DNA of 44,109 bases from Candidatus Peribacteraceae bacterium. GTDB lineage: Bacteria > Patescibacteriota > Gracilibacteria > Peribacterales > Peribacteraceae. Made by a program: the position numbers and the translations under genes. The notes under the pieces are model-generated. The model was not told the DNA's origin, did no database searches, and saw nothing but the letters and a program-made list of their open reading frames with translations. How positions within the stretch are numbered: the first letter of the stretch is position 1; each line of letters starts with the position of its first letter. Below, piece after piece: positions 16,152 through 22,860 of this stretch. Location of the stretch: positions 1 through 44,109 of the forward strand of contig JALHMU010000003.1 in NCBI GenBank assembly GCA_022843885.1. Direction: 5' to 3'.

Positions 16152-17024
16152 ATGGGAAAATCATCCACATGGGGTTTAGTCTTGTCCGGCGGTGCTGCGT
16201 GGGGCATTGCGAATGCAGGCGTGATCGAAGTGCTTGAAAAAGAAGGCCTGGAGCCAGATTTCGTGGCAGGCAGCAGCATGGGCTCCATCGTTGCGGCACT
16301 GTATGCGCTGGGACTTCGCAGTAAGGAAATGAAAGAAATTTTGGAGAAGATGAAGGTGTATAAAATTGCCGCGCTCAGTGAAACACCATTCAAAGATGGA
16401 CTGCACGGCGGATTATTCCGACAACAAGTCGAAGATCTTCTCGCGCCAATCCTTGGCGATAGCGTGATTGGAAATTGTCAGATTCCCTTCGTCTGCGTTG
16501 CAGGAAAAGTACACAAACCGATCCGCTGGGAACGCATCGTTCTTCCAACATTTGTGAAAGAATTGGAGGACATCGTGGAACCTGTGACGTTCGGAAAAGA
16601 TGTTCGTATCATCGACGCGATCTTGGCTTCCAGCGCCATTCCGGTGCTCTTCTCTCCGTATCGCATCGATGGTGAAGAATACATCGATCTGTGTAACTTC
16701 GGAGCGATCCCCGCTCGATCACTCAAAGCACGATATCATCCGAATCGGATCATCGCAGTGGATACAGCATTCCGTCATGAGAGTTTGAAAAAAATTCTCC
16801 CGCACGGCTGGAGAAAGTTTTTGGAAGCGAGTAATAAAAATATTGAGGAGTCACGCGAAATTTGCGACTTCATTACCGAACCTGTGATTCCGTATGCATA
16901 TTATCGTTTCGATAAAGCAGCGGAGATCTACGAAGCCGGTAGAGCCGAAGCCGAAAAAGATCTTCCTGAAATTGTGAAGATCGTTCGGAAAGACGCGATG
17001 CATGAAAACGAACCTATTCTGTAA
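16152..17024 (+). CDS. Patatin-like phospholipase/acyl hydrolase
   Basis: A 290-residue protein of the RssA/patatin type. The oxyanion loop is SGGAAWG (12-18) and the nucleophile elbow GSSMG has Ser42. The partner aspartate is in YIDLCNFGAIPARSL. Most relatives read DGG at that site; here the aspartate is followed by Leu-Cys, so hydrolase activity is likely but not certain. No signal peptide or membrane segment. I chose ATG 16152 over 16128, since TACAGT (16140-16145) ends 6 bp before it and the family begins there. Substrate is probably a membrane lipid acyl ester (inference). Confidence 0.85.
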   Translation: MGKSSTWGLVLSGGAAWGIANAGVIEVLEKEGLEPDFVAGSSMGSIVAALYALGLRSKEMKEILEKMKVYKIAALSETPFKDGLHGGLFRQQVEDLLAPILGDSVIGNCQIPFVCVAGKVHKPIRWERIVLPTFVKELEDIVEPVTFGKDVRIIDAILASSAIPVLFSPYRIDGEEYIDLCNFGAIPARSLKARYHPNRIIAVDTAFRHESLKKILPHGWRKFLEASNKNIEESREICDFITEPVIPYAYYRFDKAAEIYEAGRAEAEKDLPEIVKIVRKDAMHENEPIL

Positions 17025-17047
17025 AATAGAGCAACATCGCGTGAATG
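17025..17047 (-). terminator. Weak possible terminator after rplT
   Basis: Read on the minus strand: AACAT, loop TCACGCG, ATGTT, followed by GCTCTATTTTA. The stem is only 5 bp and the T-run is interrupted. It occupies the whole 23-bp gap between patatin and rplT. Confidence 0.3.
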
Positions 17048-17392
17048 TTAGGCCATGATTTCCTTCACAAGCTTCTCGAATGTCGCTGGTTCGTTGATTG
17101 CGAGTTCGGAGAGCACTTTGCGGTCGAGCGTGACCTTCTTCTTGTTGAGCTGATTGATGAAACGCGAGTATGACACACCATGAGTGCGAACAGCTGCATT
17201 CAAGCGGATGATCCAGAGTGAACGGAAATCACGCTTCTTGAGGCGACGGTTGCGATACGCATTTTGACCAGCTTTGATGAGTGCTTCCTTTCCTTTCTTC
17301 ACCGTCGTCGAACGCATACCGCGGTATCCCTTCGTCAACGCACGAAGCTTCTTGATTCTGCGATGCCGATGAATTCCACGTTTGACGCGCAT
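17048..17392 (-). CDS. rplT: 50S ribosomal protein bL20
   Basis: A 114-residue protein. The N-terminus MRVKRGIHRHRRIKKLRALT, then GYRGMRSTTVKKGKEALIKA, YRNRRLKKRDFRSLWI and NAAVRTHGVSYSRFINQL identify it without doubt; E. coli L20 has 118 residues. It binds 23S rRNA early in 50S assembly and represses its own operon in several bacteria. It follows rpmI after 3 bp, so the two are co-transcribed and translation is probably coupled. Confidence 0.97.
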   Translation of the reverse strand: MRVKRGIHRHRRIKKLRALTKGYRGMRSTTVKKGKEALIKAGQNAYRNRRLKKRDFRSLWIIRLNAAVRTHGVSYSRFINQLNKKKVTLDRKVLSELAINEPATFEKLVKEIMA

Positions 17393-17395
17393 GGT

Positions 17396-17590
17396 TTACA
17401 GGTGAGGGACGAGGTGACTGAGTGCATGTTCGTTCGTTTCGTGAACGAGAATGGTGCGACCGAGTCTCTTCTGACGCTTACTTTTCTGCATCAGGAGGTG
17501 ATTGCGGCTGTGTCGCTTCATAGCGAGTTTACCGGAGCCGGTTTTGCGGACACGCTTCTTCGCGCCGCTGTGAGACTTGAGTTTAGGCAT
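17396..17590 (-). CDS. rpmI: 50S ribosomal protein bL35
   Basis: A 64-residue basic protein: MPKLKSHSGAKKRVRKTGSG, KLAMKRHSRNHLL, then KRQKRLGRTILV. Length is normal for L35. It is the first gene of a two-gene unit with rplT. In most bacteria infC lies directly upstream; here a HAD phosphatase gene is in between, and rpmI has its own promoter at 17602-17629. Confidence 0.96.
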   Translation of the reverse strand: MPKLKSHSGAKKRVRKTGSGKLAMKRHSRNHLLMQKSKRQKRLGRTILVHETNEHALSHLVPHL

Positions 17591-17601
17591 AGGGACGCGA
17601 A

Positions 17602-17629
17602 AGTATAGACAGATTTACAGGAAAAGCAA
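17602..17629 (-). promoter_or_regulatory. rpmI-rplT promoter
   Basis: On the minus strand, TTGCTT (17624-17629), a 16-bp spacer and TATACT (17602-17607). The -10 ends 11 bp before the rpmI ATG, leaving a leader of about 4-5 bases and no room for a typical L20 mRNA-binding leader. Confidence 0.6.
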
Positions 17630-17645
17630 AGAGCAAATCCAATAA

Positions 17646-18260
17646 TCATCCCTGCAGAATATCCTGTATCTGCTTGGCTGAATCTACACAATAATCCGGT
17701 TCTACCTTCTTGAGAATATGTAGAGGGCTGGTGCCCCAACCGACAGCAATTGACCGGATTCCCGCCATTTTGGCGGCAACAATATCCCGTTCTTCATCTC
17801 CCACGTAATACGTTTCATCTTTGGAAAGATCATGTTGCTGCACGATATCTTCTAAAACTTCATTCTTACCCGAAAGTGCACCTGCACGAAGAACAGAAAA
17901 TAACTGAATACGCTCGCCCAGCATTTTCTCCACATTCATAGGAGTATTGGACGTCACAATACCCGTCAGAGAACCTGCTTTCGCAGCTTGAAGAAATACT
18001 TCTTCCATACCAGGAACCAGATGAATATTCGCGCGTGTTTGCGCGACCGCATCGCAAATGTATCGAACAACATCTGGAAGTTCGCTCTCAGAAAATTTCA
18101 AATGAAGCAGAAATTTTTTCCAGCCCAATTCTGCCAATTGTTCACGCACGTGCGTAGGTGAAAAAGGTTTTCCTACAGAAAGAATGCGGACTTCCTGTAA
18201 AAGTGCCTCCGTTGTATCAACAATCGTGCCATCAAAATCCGAGAGAACTGCTTTCTTCAT
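17646..18260 (-). CDS. HAD-superfamily phosphatase (phosphoglycolate-phosphatase-like)
   Basis: A 204-residue protein. Motif I is LSDFDGTIVDTTEALL, with the nucleophile aspartate and its partner two residues on. Motif II is GIVTSNTP, the lysine of motif III is near GALSGKNEVL, and motif IV is YYVGDEERDIVAAKMAGIR. A helical cap lies between motifs I and II, as in Gph-type enzymes. Substrate is unknown; a phosphorylated small metabolite is likely. It sits between infC and rpmI, an atypical place. Upstream of the ATG is an A+T-rich stretch (ATTATTTAATATACAT) that could hold its own -10. Confidence 0.85.
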   Translation of the reverse strand: MKKAVLSDFDGTIVDTTEALLQEVRILSVGKPFSPTHVREQLAELGWKKFLLHLKFSESELPDVVRYICDAVAQTRANIHLVPGMEEVFLQAAKAGSLTGIVTSNTPMNVEKMLGERIQLFSVLRAGALSGKNEVLEDIVQQHDLSKDETYYVGDEERDIVAAKMAGIRSIAVGWGTSPLHILKKVEPDYCVDSAKQIQDILQG

Positions 18261-18299
18261 ATGTATATTAAATAATTCCTTTTACTATTAGTCAATCTC

Positions 18300-18851
18300 C
18301 TACCGTTTGGGCTTCAGGATGACAATGAATTGATTCCCCTGCTTCTTGATCGGCTGTTCGACTTCTGCGGCATCCATGAGGCTTTCGATGAACTTCTTCA
18401 GTTTATCGATCGCATAATCTTTATTGGTGAATTCACGACCACGCAGGATGATGCCCACTTTCACGAGGTGATTCTCCGCAAGGAATTCGCGTGAGCGAGC
18501 GGCCTGACGTTCGATATCACCGGTATCCGTGCGGAATCCGAAGCGAATTGTTTTTACTTCCGACTGTTTGCTGTGCGCCTTCTGGCGCTTCTCCTTCTTA
18601 CGCATCTGATACAAGTAACTTCCGAAGTCTCCGATCTTCACGACCGGCGGAACTGCTTTCGGAGAAACTTCGATCAAATCGAGTTCTTCTGCTTTCGCAC
18701 GTGCGATGGCATCTGCGATCGGCAAACGTTCAGCTTCACCACCATCGGAAATCATGAGCACCTCCGGCGCTCTGATCTGTTCGTTAATTCTTGGGCGGCG
18801 CTCCTGCGACTGAGGACCTCGGCGATTGGAACTGGAATGACGCTGACGCAA
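18300..18851 (-). CDS. infC: Translation initiation factor IF-3
   Basis: The conserved start of IF-3 (RRPRINEQIRAPEVLMI) and the linker and C-terminal domain (MRKKEKRQKAHSKQSEVKTI, then IRFGFRTDTGDIERQ and VGIILRGRE) are clear. IF-3 checks start-codon pairing on the 30S subunit. The start is uncertain. No ATG lies before the conserved block. A TTG at 18851 has a TACCTT box six bases upstream (18858-18863) and gives 183 residues; a TTG at 18884 gives 194. A rare start codon is normal for infC, which is usually self-regulated through it. The PilO-like gene ends 37-70 bp upstream. Confidence 0.93.
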   Translation of the reverse strand: MRQRHSSSNRRGPQSQERRPRINEQIRAPEVLMISDGGEAERLPIADAIARAKAEELDLIEVSPKAVPPVVKIGDFGSYLYQMRKKEKRQKAHSKQSEVKTIRFGFRTDTGDIERQAARSREFLAENHLVKVGIILRGREFTNKDYAIDKLKKFIESLMDAAEVEQPIKKQGNQFIVILKPKR

Positions 18852-18921
18852 ATGAGAAAGGTAAAAGAAAAGGGAACCGCTCAATTGTTGAAGAAAGCAG
18901 CGTCTACGTCAAGCTCTTCGG

Positions 18922-19764
18922 CTATTTCGCGGGTGTCGGCTGCGTAAAAAACGTCAGTCGAACGGTGCCTTTTCCAGCTTCAAAGGAAAGCTGTTCGATC
19001 GAAAGCAGTGGGAGCGGCCACGCCTGCTGTGAGCGTAGAAGTGGCGCAATGGTTTTCAAAGAAGAACGCACATCCGCCAGTCCCGCTTCTAAGAGAAGCT
19101 GCTTCACATCGGTTGCGACATTACTTGGGAGATCTTGGAATGCGTCTTCTTCGGCTTGATCGGGGCGGCTGGCATACGCGAGCAGATCCATGCGCAGGAA
19201 TTCTTCTGCTGCAGGAAGTGCTAACGGCTGCTCTGCTTGAATGCGTTTCAAGAATGTCTCAGCTTGACCACGGACGATGTCATGCACTGTGAATGTTCCA
19301 GACCAGCGGAGAATGCCGATGAAATCAGAGACACCTTGTTCAGAGCCTGATAGCACCATCTCACTGGGGATGAACACGAGTGCGCCAGATTGTGTTGAAC
19401 CACCAAACGTAAAGCGATCGATCGTGATGGGGTTCGTTTCGGATACAGCATCAACAATGCGTTGGAACAGACGACGAATACGTTCCTGGTCGAGTGTCAC
19501 AGGCAACACATAGGCTGCAGCTTGTTCTTCTAACGCCGCTTTTCCGACTTGTCCGTACAGACGCTCGGAATCGATATTGCCCTTCAGAATCGAATTTGAA
19601 GAACGCAGTTCTGGCAGTTCTTTCGCCATCGAGATGGCTGTGTCACGCATCTCTGAAATGCGGAAAGATTCCACAACGCAGAGTGCAATTGCACCGACAA
19701 TCAACACAACTCCACATGGGTATGCGATTTTCTGAAAGCCGTGACTGGCGAGCATTTTCTTCAT
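18922..19764 (-). CDS. PilO-like single-pass inner-membrane protein
   Basis: A 280-residue protein with a cytoplasmic N-terminus of about 14 residues, a membrane helix at about 15-34 (YPCGVVLIVGAIALCVVESF), a short coiled-coil-like stretch (ELPELRSSNSILKGNIDSER) and an outer domain with an alternating alpha/beta pattern. This is the layout of type IV pilus PilO/PilN proteins. The residue-level resemblance is weak, so this is a topology-based guess. Its ATG overlaps the stop of a similar upstream gene by 4 bp. No PilM, ATPase or secretin genes are in the window. Confidence 0.5.
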   Translation of the reverse strand: MKKMLASHGFQKIAYPCGVVLIVGAIALCVVESFRISEMRDTAISMAKELPELRSSNSILKGNIDSERLYGQVGKAALEEQAAAYVLPVTLDQERIRRLFQRIVDAVSETNPITIDRFTFGGSTQSGALVFIPSEMVLSGSEQGVSDFIGILRWSGTFTVHDIVRGQAETFLKRIQAEQPLALPAAEEFLRMDLLAYASRPDQAEEDAFQDLPSNVATDVKQLLLEAGLADVRSSLKTIAPLLRSQQAWPLPLLSIEQLSFEAGKGTVRLTFFTQPTPAK

Positions 19765-20342
19765 GGCTGTTTCAATGTGATATTGATCGCGAAAGGTGCA
19801 ACGAGATGTCCATCTTGTGTACGCGTCTGTCGGTACTCTGGTTCACTGACGGACGTGAAAAATGGTGATTCGCGGAGTCGATCGACAAAGGATGCAAGCA
19901 ATGCAATCGATCGTCCTTGATCACTTCGGATCATGCCCGACACAGACAGAGCTGATGCGTGTACGCGAAGGAAATCGATCTGCAGAGCAGTGTCGAATGT
20001 GGCTGCAATATCGGAAAATTCCGCCGTTGCTGTCGCAACTTGCTGTGCTGCAAATGCACGTGATCCGTGAATCAGGTTCAACGTTGGCGTTGGCGTCAGT
20101 GATGCAATGCGTGATTGTTCATCCAAGAGTTTTGCCTGCTCAGCTCGCAATGCGTCTCGTTCAGCCGTGACATCTCCGAAGCGGACCATGCGCTCGCCGG
20201 TCTGAACAGGGAAGCGACTTGGTGTTAAAACGATGAGCAGAAGAACCGATCCGATGAACAGCGTGAAGGCAAACAGAAAGAAGGGCACACGCAGGAAATC
20301 TTTGAGTGCTTTCTTGGCCTGTGCGGATGAAATGTCAGACAT
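19761..20342 (-). CDS. PilN-like single-pass inner-membrane protein
   Basis: A 193-residue protein with a short N-terminal cytoplasmic part, a membrane helix at about 20-41 (FFLFAFTLFIGSVLLLIVL), a coiled coil at about 58-80 (ERDALRAEQAKLLDEQSRIA) and an outer domain that probably folds like the ferredoxin-like domain of PilN/PilO. It is the first gene of a two-gene unit (ATGA overlap). A TATACT box (20357-20362, minus) and GAGAGGA between it and the ATG give a short leader with a possible Shine-Dalgarno. The pair probably forms a heterodimer that aligns a pilus machine (inference). Confidence in the gene is high, in the family modest. Confidence 0.5.
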   Translation of the reverse strand: MSDISSAQAKKALKDFLRVPFFLFAFTLFIGSVLLLIVLTPSRFPVQTGERMVRFGDVTAERDALRAEQAKLLDEQSRIASLTPTPTLNLIHGSRAFAAQQVATATAEFSDIAATFDTALQIDFLRVHASALSVSGMIRSDQGRSIALLASFVDRLRESPFFTSVSEPEYRQTRTQDGHLVAPFAINITLKQP

Positions 20343-20356
20343 ACTGTTTTCCTCTC

Positions 20357-20362
20357 AGTATA
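20357..20362 (-). promoter_or_regulatory. -10 box of the PilN/PilO-like pair
   Basis: TATACT on the minus strand, 14 bp before the ATG at 20342; the bases between hold GAGAGGA. It lies 34 bp from the divergent prfB -10. Confidence 0.55.
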
Positions 20363-20395
20363 GCACAAATCGAGCTTTCTTTCCACTGCCGAAAA

Positions 20396-20404
20396 TGCTA
20401 AAAT
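20396..20404 (+). promoter_or_regulatory. Extended -10 of prfB
   Basis: TGC-TAAAAT (20396-20404), 23 bp before the prfB ATG at 20428. The leader has no obvious Shine-Dalgarno. Confidence 0.55.
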
Positions 20405-20427
20405 AAGAGAGATTTACCCCCTTCCGA

Positions 20428-21517
20428 ATGGACGAGCTTATCGCAAAAATCACCGACCTTTGCGCCGCTCTGAACACGGGGAAGGACTCTCTTTGAGGCC
20501 CGAAAACTTCCGGAACAAATCAAAGCACTCGAAAAGCAGACAGAAGGTGAAATTTGGGAAGACCAAAAACTCGCTACTCGTATTTTTGGCGAACTCCGAA
20601 TCCTCAAAAAGCTCTGGGAGCCGACAGTCGAAATGAACGATCAAGCCAAAGAACTGTTAGAACTGACAAAAGCATCCGATGAAAAAGATCTTCCTGATTT
20701 GGAGAAAGAATATGACAAGCTCTATACAGCATGGCTCGAATTGGAAAAATCTCTCTACTTAAGTGGGAAGTACGATGCGGGAAATACGTACTTGAGCATC
20801 ACAAGCGGCGCTGGCGGCACGGAAGCACAGGACTGGGCTGCGATGCTCATGCGCATGTATCTACGCTATGCAGAACGCAAAGGGTGGAAGACAGAAATGA
20901 TCGATAAAGCCGATGGTTCCGAAGCAGGAATCAAATCTGCGACGATTCATGTCTCGGGAGATTTTGCGTACGGATATTTGAAGAACGAACGAGGCACACA
21001 TCGTTTAGTTCGACTGTCCCCTTTCAATGCAAAAAGTTTACGACAGACATCATTCGCTCTTGTGGAAGTGTTGCCGGACATGGCCGAACATCATCATGAA
21101 ATTGTTTTGAAGCCGGAAGACTTGCGTGTCGATACCTTCCGTTCCGGTGGTGCCGGCGGACAACACGTGAACAAAACCGATTCAGCCGTGCGCATCACGC
21201 ACTTGCCAACGGGCATCGCAGTTGTGTGTCAGAACGAACGCAGCCAATTGCAAAATCGGGAACGCGCGATGGCACTCCTCAAAGGAAAGTTGCACCAGAA
21301 AGAATTGGAAGAGCAGAAGAAAGAGAAGGATAGCTTGAAGGGAGCAACCAAGAGCGCTGACTTCGGCAGTCAGATCCGTAGCTACGTGCTGCATCCGTAT
21401 CAGATGGTCAAAGACCTCCGTACACACGTAGAAACCAGCGATACGACGGGCGTGCTGGATGGTGACCTCGATGCATTCGTCGAAGCTGAACTGAAACGCT
21501 CAAGCAAAGAATTGTAA
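20428..21517 (+). CDS. prfB: Peptide chain release factor 2, with programmed +1 frameshift
   Basis: Reads 20428-20493 as 22 codons ending in CTT, meets TGA at 20494, then continues in the +1 frame from 20495 (GAGGCCCGA) to TAA at 21517, giving 362 residues, the normal RF2 length. Without the shift the product is a 22-residue peptide; the ATG at 20633 is internal and lacks domain 1. The tripeptide SPF (LSPFNAKSL) marks RF2 (UAA/UGA), and GGQ sits in SGGAGGQHVNKTDSAVRI. The shift site is the standard self-regulation of RF2: low RF2 makes the ribosome pause at UGA and slip. Hence UGA is a stop codon in this organism. Confidence 0.95.
20478..20496 (+). promoter_or_regulatory. RF2 programmed frameshift site
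   Basis: GGGGAAGGA (20478-20486) is the internal Shine-Dalgarno-like stimulator, then four bases, the slippery CTT (20491-20493) and TGA followed by G. In E. coli the spacing is three bases; here it is four and the purine run differs in sequence. Confidence 0.9.
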
Positions 21518-21547
21518 GATTTTTCCGCAAAAAAAGCAGAGAATAGG

Positions 21548-21553
21548 TATACT
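21548..21553 (+). promoter_or_regulatory. -10 box of the gene at 21560
   Basis: TATACT ending 6 bp before the ATG at 21560, 30 bp after the prfB stop; no good -35 seen. Confidence 0.5.
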
Positions 21554-21559
21554 TCATGA

Positions 21560-22033
21560 ATGACCAACCTGATCTTCAAAAGCAGGAAATGGTGGAAAAG
21601 TGATTGGGATTTGTATGCAGGAGAAAAAGTGATCGGTTCTTTCAGCATGAAGGGCTGGTCGTACACACGTGCCGCCGTACACATCGGAACAAAGCAGTTT
21701 GAAATTACGTACAAAGGATGGAGTGGAAATCGAACGCAACTGTGCGATGCATCGGGCAAAGAAATCGCAACGGCAGAGCCGATAAATTTTTGGGGGACGA
21801 GAGTAGAAATACGGCTTCATGGGAGAAAATACATTCTGACGACATCTGGATGGATGACACACTTCCTTGCAATGGACGAACAAGGTCATGAGCTCGTACG
21901 GCTTAAGGACCGTTGGTGGAGCAACACCTTCGATGTCACGATCAAAAATCCCGATGCAGAAGTGGAACTCCTTTTAGCATTCCTCCTCCTCTATCGAGGG
22001 ATCCAAATGAGAGCAGCGTCCTCTGGGACGTAG
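21560..22033 (+). CDS. Unknown beta-rich 157-residue protein
   Basis: Soluble, tryptophan- and glycine-rich, with many short alternating strands (YAGEKVIGSFSMKGWSYT, FEITYKGWSGNRT, IRLHGRKYILTTSGW). The look recalls the tubby/LURP-like or YxjI barrel fold, but I cannot confirm it. No signal peptide is seen; a hydrophobic helix lies near the end (EVELLLAFLLLYRGI). Start chosen at 21560 because TATACT ends 6 bp upstream. The C-terminal stop is within 2 bp of an inverted repeat that lies next to tRNA-Ser. Confidence 0.7.
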   Translation: MTNLIFKSRKWWKSDWDLYAGEKVIGSFSMKGWSYTRAAVHIGTKQFEITYKGWSGNRTQLCDASGKEIATAEPINFWGTRVEIRLHGRKYILTTSGWMTHFLAMDEQGHELVRLKDRWWSNTFDVTIKNPDAEVELLLAFLLLYRGIQMRAASSGT

Positions 22034-22034
22034 T

Positions 22035-22096
22035 ATTCGACTCGTCTATAAATAGTTGGTGGCTTGCCATGAGCGAGCACGTAGTGCGAGTCGAAT
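22035..22096. repeat. 10-bp inverted repeat downstream of tRNA-Ser
   Basis: ATTCGACTCG (22035-22044) and CGAGTCGAAT (22087-22096), a perfect match with a 42-base interior. The right arm ends on the last base of the encoded tRNA CCA. A smaller hairpin (GCAC, GTA, GTGC; 22077-22087) lies inside. It may form a stem in the tRNA 3' trailer. Confidence 0.7.
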
Positions 22097-22185
22097 GGCG
22101 GAGAGAGAGGGATTCGAACCCTCGATTCCCGTAAGGGAATACACGATTTCGAGTCGTGCGCTTTCGACCACTCAGCCATCTCTCC
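22096..22185 (-). tRNA. tRNA-Ser (anticodon CGA), CCA encoded
   Basis: On the minus strand the acceptor GGAGAGA pairs with TCTCTCC, followed by discriminator G and an encoded CCA. The anticodon loop is CTCGAAA, read from ACGACT-CGA-AATCGT, giving anticodon CGA for UCG. The variable arm (TATTCCCTTACGGGAAT) is long, as in class II tRNAs, and the T loop is GGTTCGAATCC. A -10-like TAGAAT (22199-22204, minus) is 13 bp upstream of the 5' end. Confidence 0.97.
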
Positions 22186-22230
22186 GTAAAGCCTGCAGAT
22201 TCTACACTGATCTATCGTGGAATGTGAGCC

Positions 22231-22273
22231 AAGAAAAGTGCCTCCTCCCATCAAAGAATATGATGAGAGGAAG
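22231..22273 (-). terminator. Rho-independent terminator of the 29-codon gene
   Basis: Read on the minus strand, CTTCCTCTCATCA, a 7-base loop, then TGATGGGAGGAGG: 13 pairs with two or fewer G-T wobbles. CACTTTTCTT follows. It sits 25 bp after the stop codon of the small gene at 22298-22387. Confidence 0.7.
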
Positions 22274-22297
22274 CACAGGTGGGAAGATCAGGCGGAA

Positions 22298-22387
22298 TTA
22301 GGCACAGAGCCTTTTCGGAGACCGATTTTTTGGATAGCTGATTTTTTTCTTCGGTTTCGGATAGGCCAATTTCCTCGACTTTGCCAT
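22298..22387 (-). CDS. Very small basic protein (29 residues)
   Basis: The 29-residue product is 40% Lys/Arg: it begins MAKSRKLAYPKPKKKISYPK and ends with a cysteine-alanine pair. YPK occurs twice. The gene has a strong Shine-Dalgarno (GGAGG, six bases before the ATG), a stop at 22298 and a good terminator 25 bp downstream; a 19-bp palindrome sits 30 bp upstream. I know no family like it. A nucleic-acid- or ribosome-binding peptide is possible from composition alone. The in-frame upstream extension to 22549 has no signal and is not used. Confidence 0.55.
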   Translation of the reverse strand: MAKSRKLAYPKPKKKISYPKNRSPKRLCA

Positions 22388-22416
22388 GAGATCCTCCTTC
22401 CGCTCAGAGATGAGGT

Positions 22417-22435
22417 GAACCGATCCGATCGGTTC
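22417..22435. repeat. 19-bp palindrome, operator-like
   Basis: GAACCGATC-C-GATCGGTTC, 9 perfect pairs around one base. It lies 30 bp upstream of the small basic gene on the minus strand, just after a possible -10 (TACAAA, minus). Could be a dimer-binding site or an mRNA stem. Confidence 0.6.
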
Positions 22436-22568
22436 GTTTGTAGACCTCAGAAAAAGAGCGGAATACCAAAGTACGCCAGATTCTATATATGTGCAATGCG
22501 ACACAAAATTGATATTGTGCAACGAAGGGAAGGGGGTACCATAATGCAAATTGTTCTTTGCATCTTTC

Positions 22569-22574
22569 TAGAAT
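22569..22574 (+). promoter_or_regulatory. Possible -10 of the two-ORF small unit
   Basis: TAGAAT, 25 bp upstream of the ATG at 22600. No convincing -35. TGCAAA-TTGTTC-TTTGCA, a 6-bp inverted repeat (22545-22562), lies just upstream. Confidence 0.35.
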
Positions 22575-22599
22575 CAGAAGGAATTGGAGGGAATTTTCT

Positions 22600-22674
22600 A
22601 TGAATTTCGTCCGCTTCTTTTTCAGCTGCAGGGTGCAGTTGGCAAGCATGGACACTAGCTTTAGGAGTGTGTAA
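22600..22674 (+). CDS. 24-codon leader ORF
   Basis: Starts at ATG 22600 with a strong GGAGGG eight bases upstream. It encodes MNFVRFFFSCRVQLASMDTS plus four more residues, and its TAA directly abuts the ATG of the next ORF (TAAATG). The peptide has no recognisable function. Placement suggests translational coupling or a regulatory leader peptide. The next ORF also has a TAGGAG inside this one. Confidence 0.45.
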   Translation: MNFVRFFFSCRVQLASMDTSFRSV

Positions 22675-22839
22675 ATGAGTGGTCACTATCAGAAGCAAGG
22701 TGGTGCGAAACGCAGTCGTAACTGGAAGAAACGCGTGGAACGCGGAAGGGCTGGTAATCGTACGGCCAAAGTGATCAAAGAGCAGCAAAAACTGCTCCTG
22801 CAGCAGAGGAAACAAGAAGCAATCGAGGCGGCTGCCTAG
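22675..22839 (+). CDS. Small basic protein (54 residues), unknown
   Basis: The start MSGHYQKQGGAKRSRNWKKR is followed by a second basic part and a Gln/Lys-rich helix (VIKEQQKLLLQQRKQEAIEA). Net charge is strongly positive, suggesting RNA or ribosome binding, but it is not S21 or another small ribosomal protein I can name. TAGGAG lies seven bases before the ATG, and a rho-independent terminator follows 21 bp after the stop, so this is a complete unit. Confidence 0.65.
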   Translation: MSGHYQKQGGAKRSRNWKKRVERGRAGNRTAKVIKEQQKLLLQQRKQEAIEAAA

Positions 22840-22860
22840 TTTGGTAGCTATCTCGAATCA

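Noticed and set aside
20633..21517. prfB read only from the ATG at 20633
   Set aside because: This misses domain 1. The frames on either side of CTT-TGA join to give a full-length RF2, so it is programmed frameshifting and not a truncated gene.
22217..22603. 128-codon plus-strand open frame across the small-gene island
   Set aside because: No Shine-Dalgarno or near -10, composition like random translation, and it crosses the terminator, the palindrome and the small minus-strand gene. The small ORFs have the better signals.
22675..22839. Small basic ORF as ribosomal protein S21
   Set aside because: Size and charge suggested rpsU at first, but the sequence has none of the S21 motifs.
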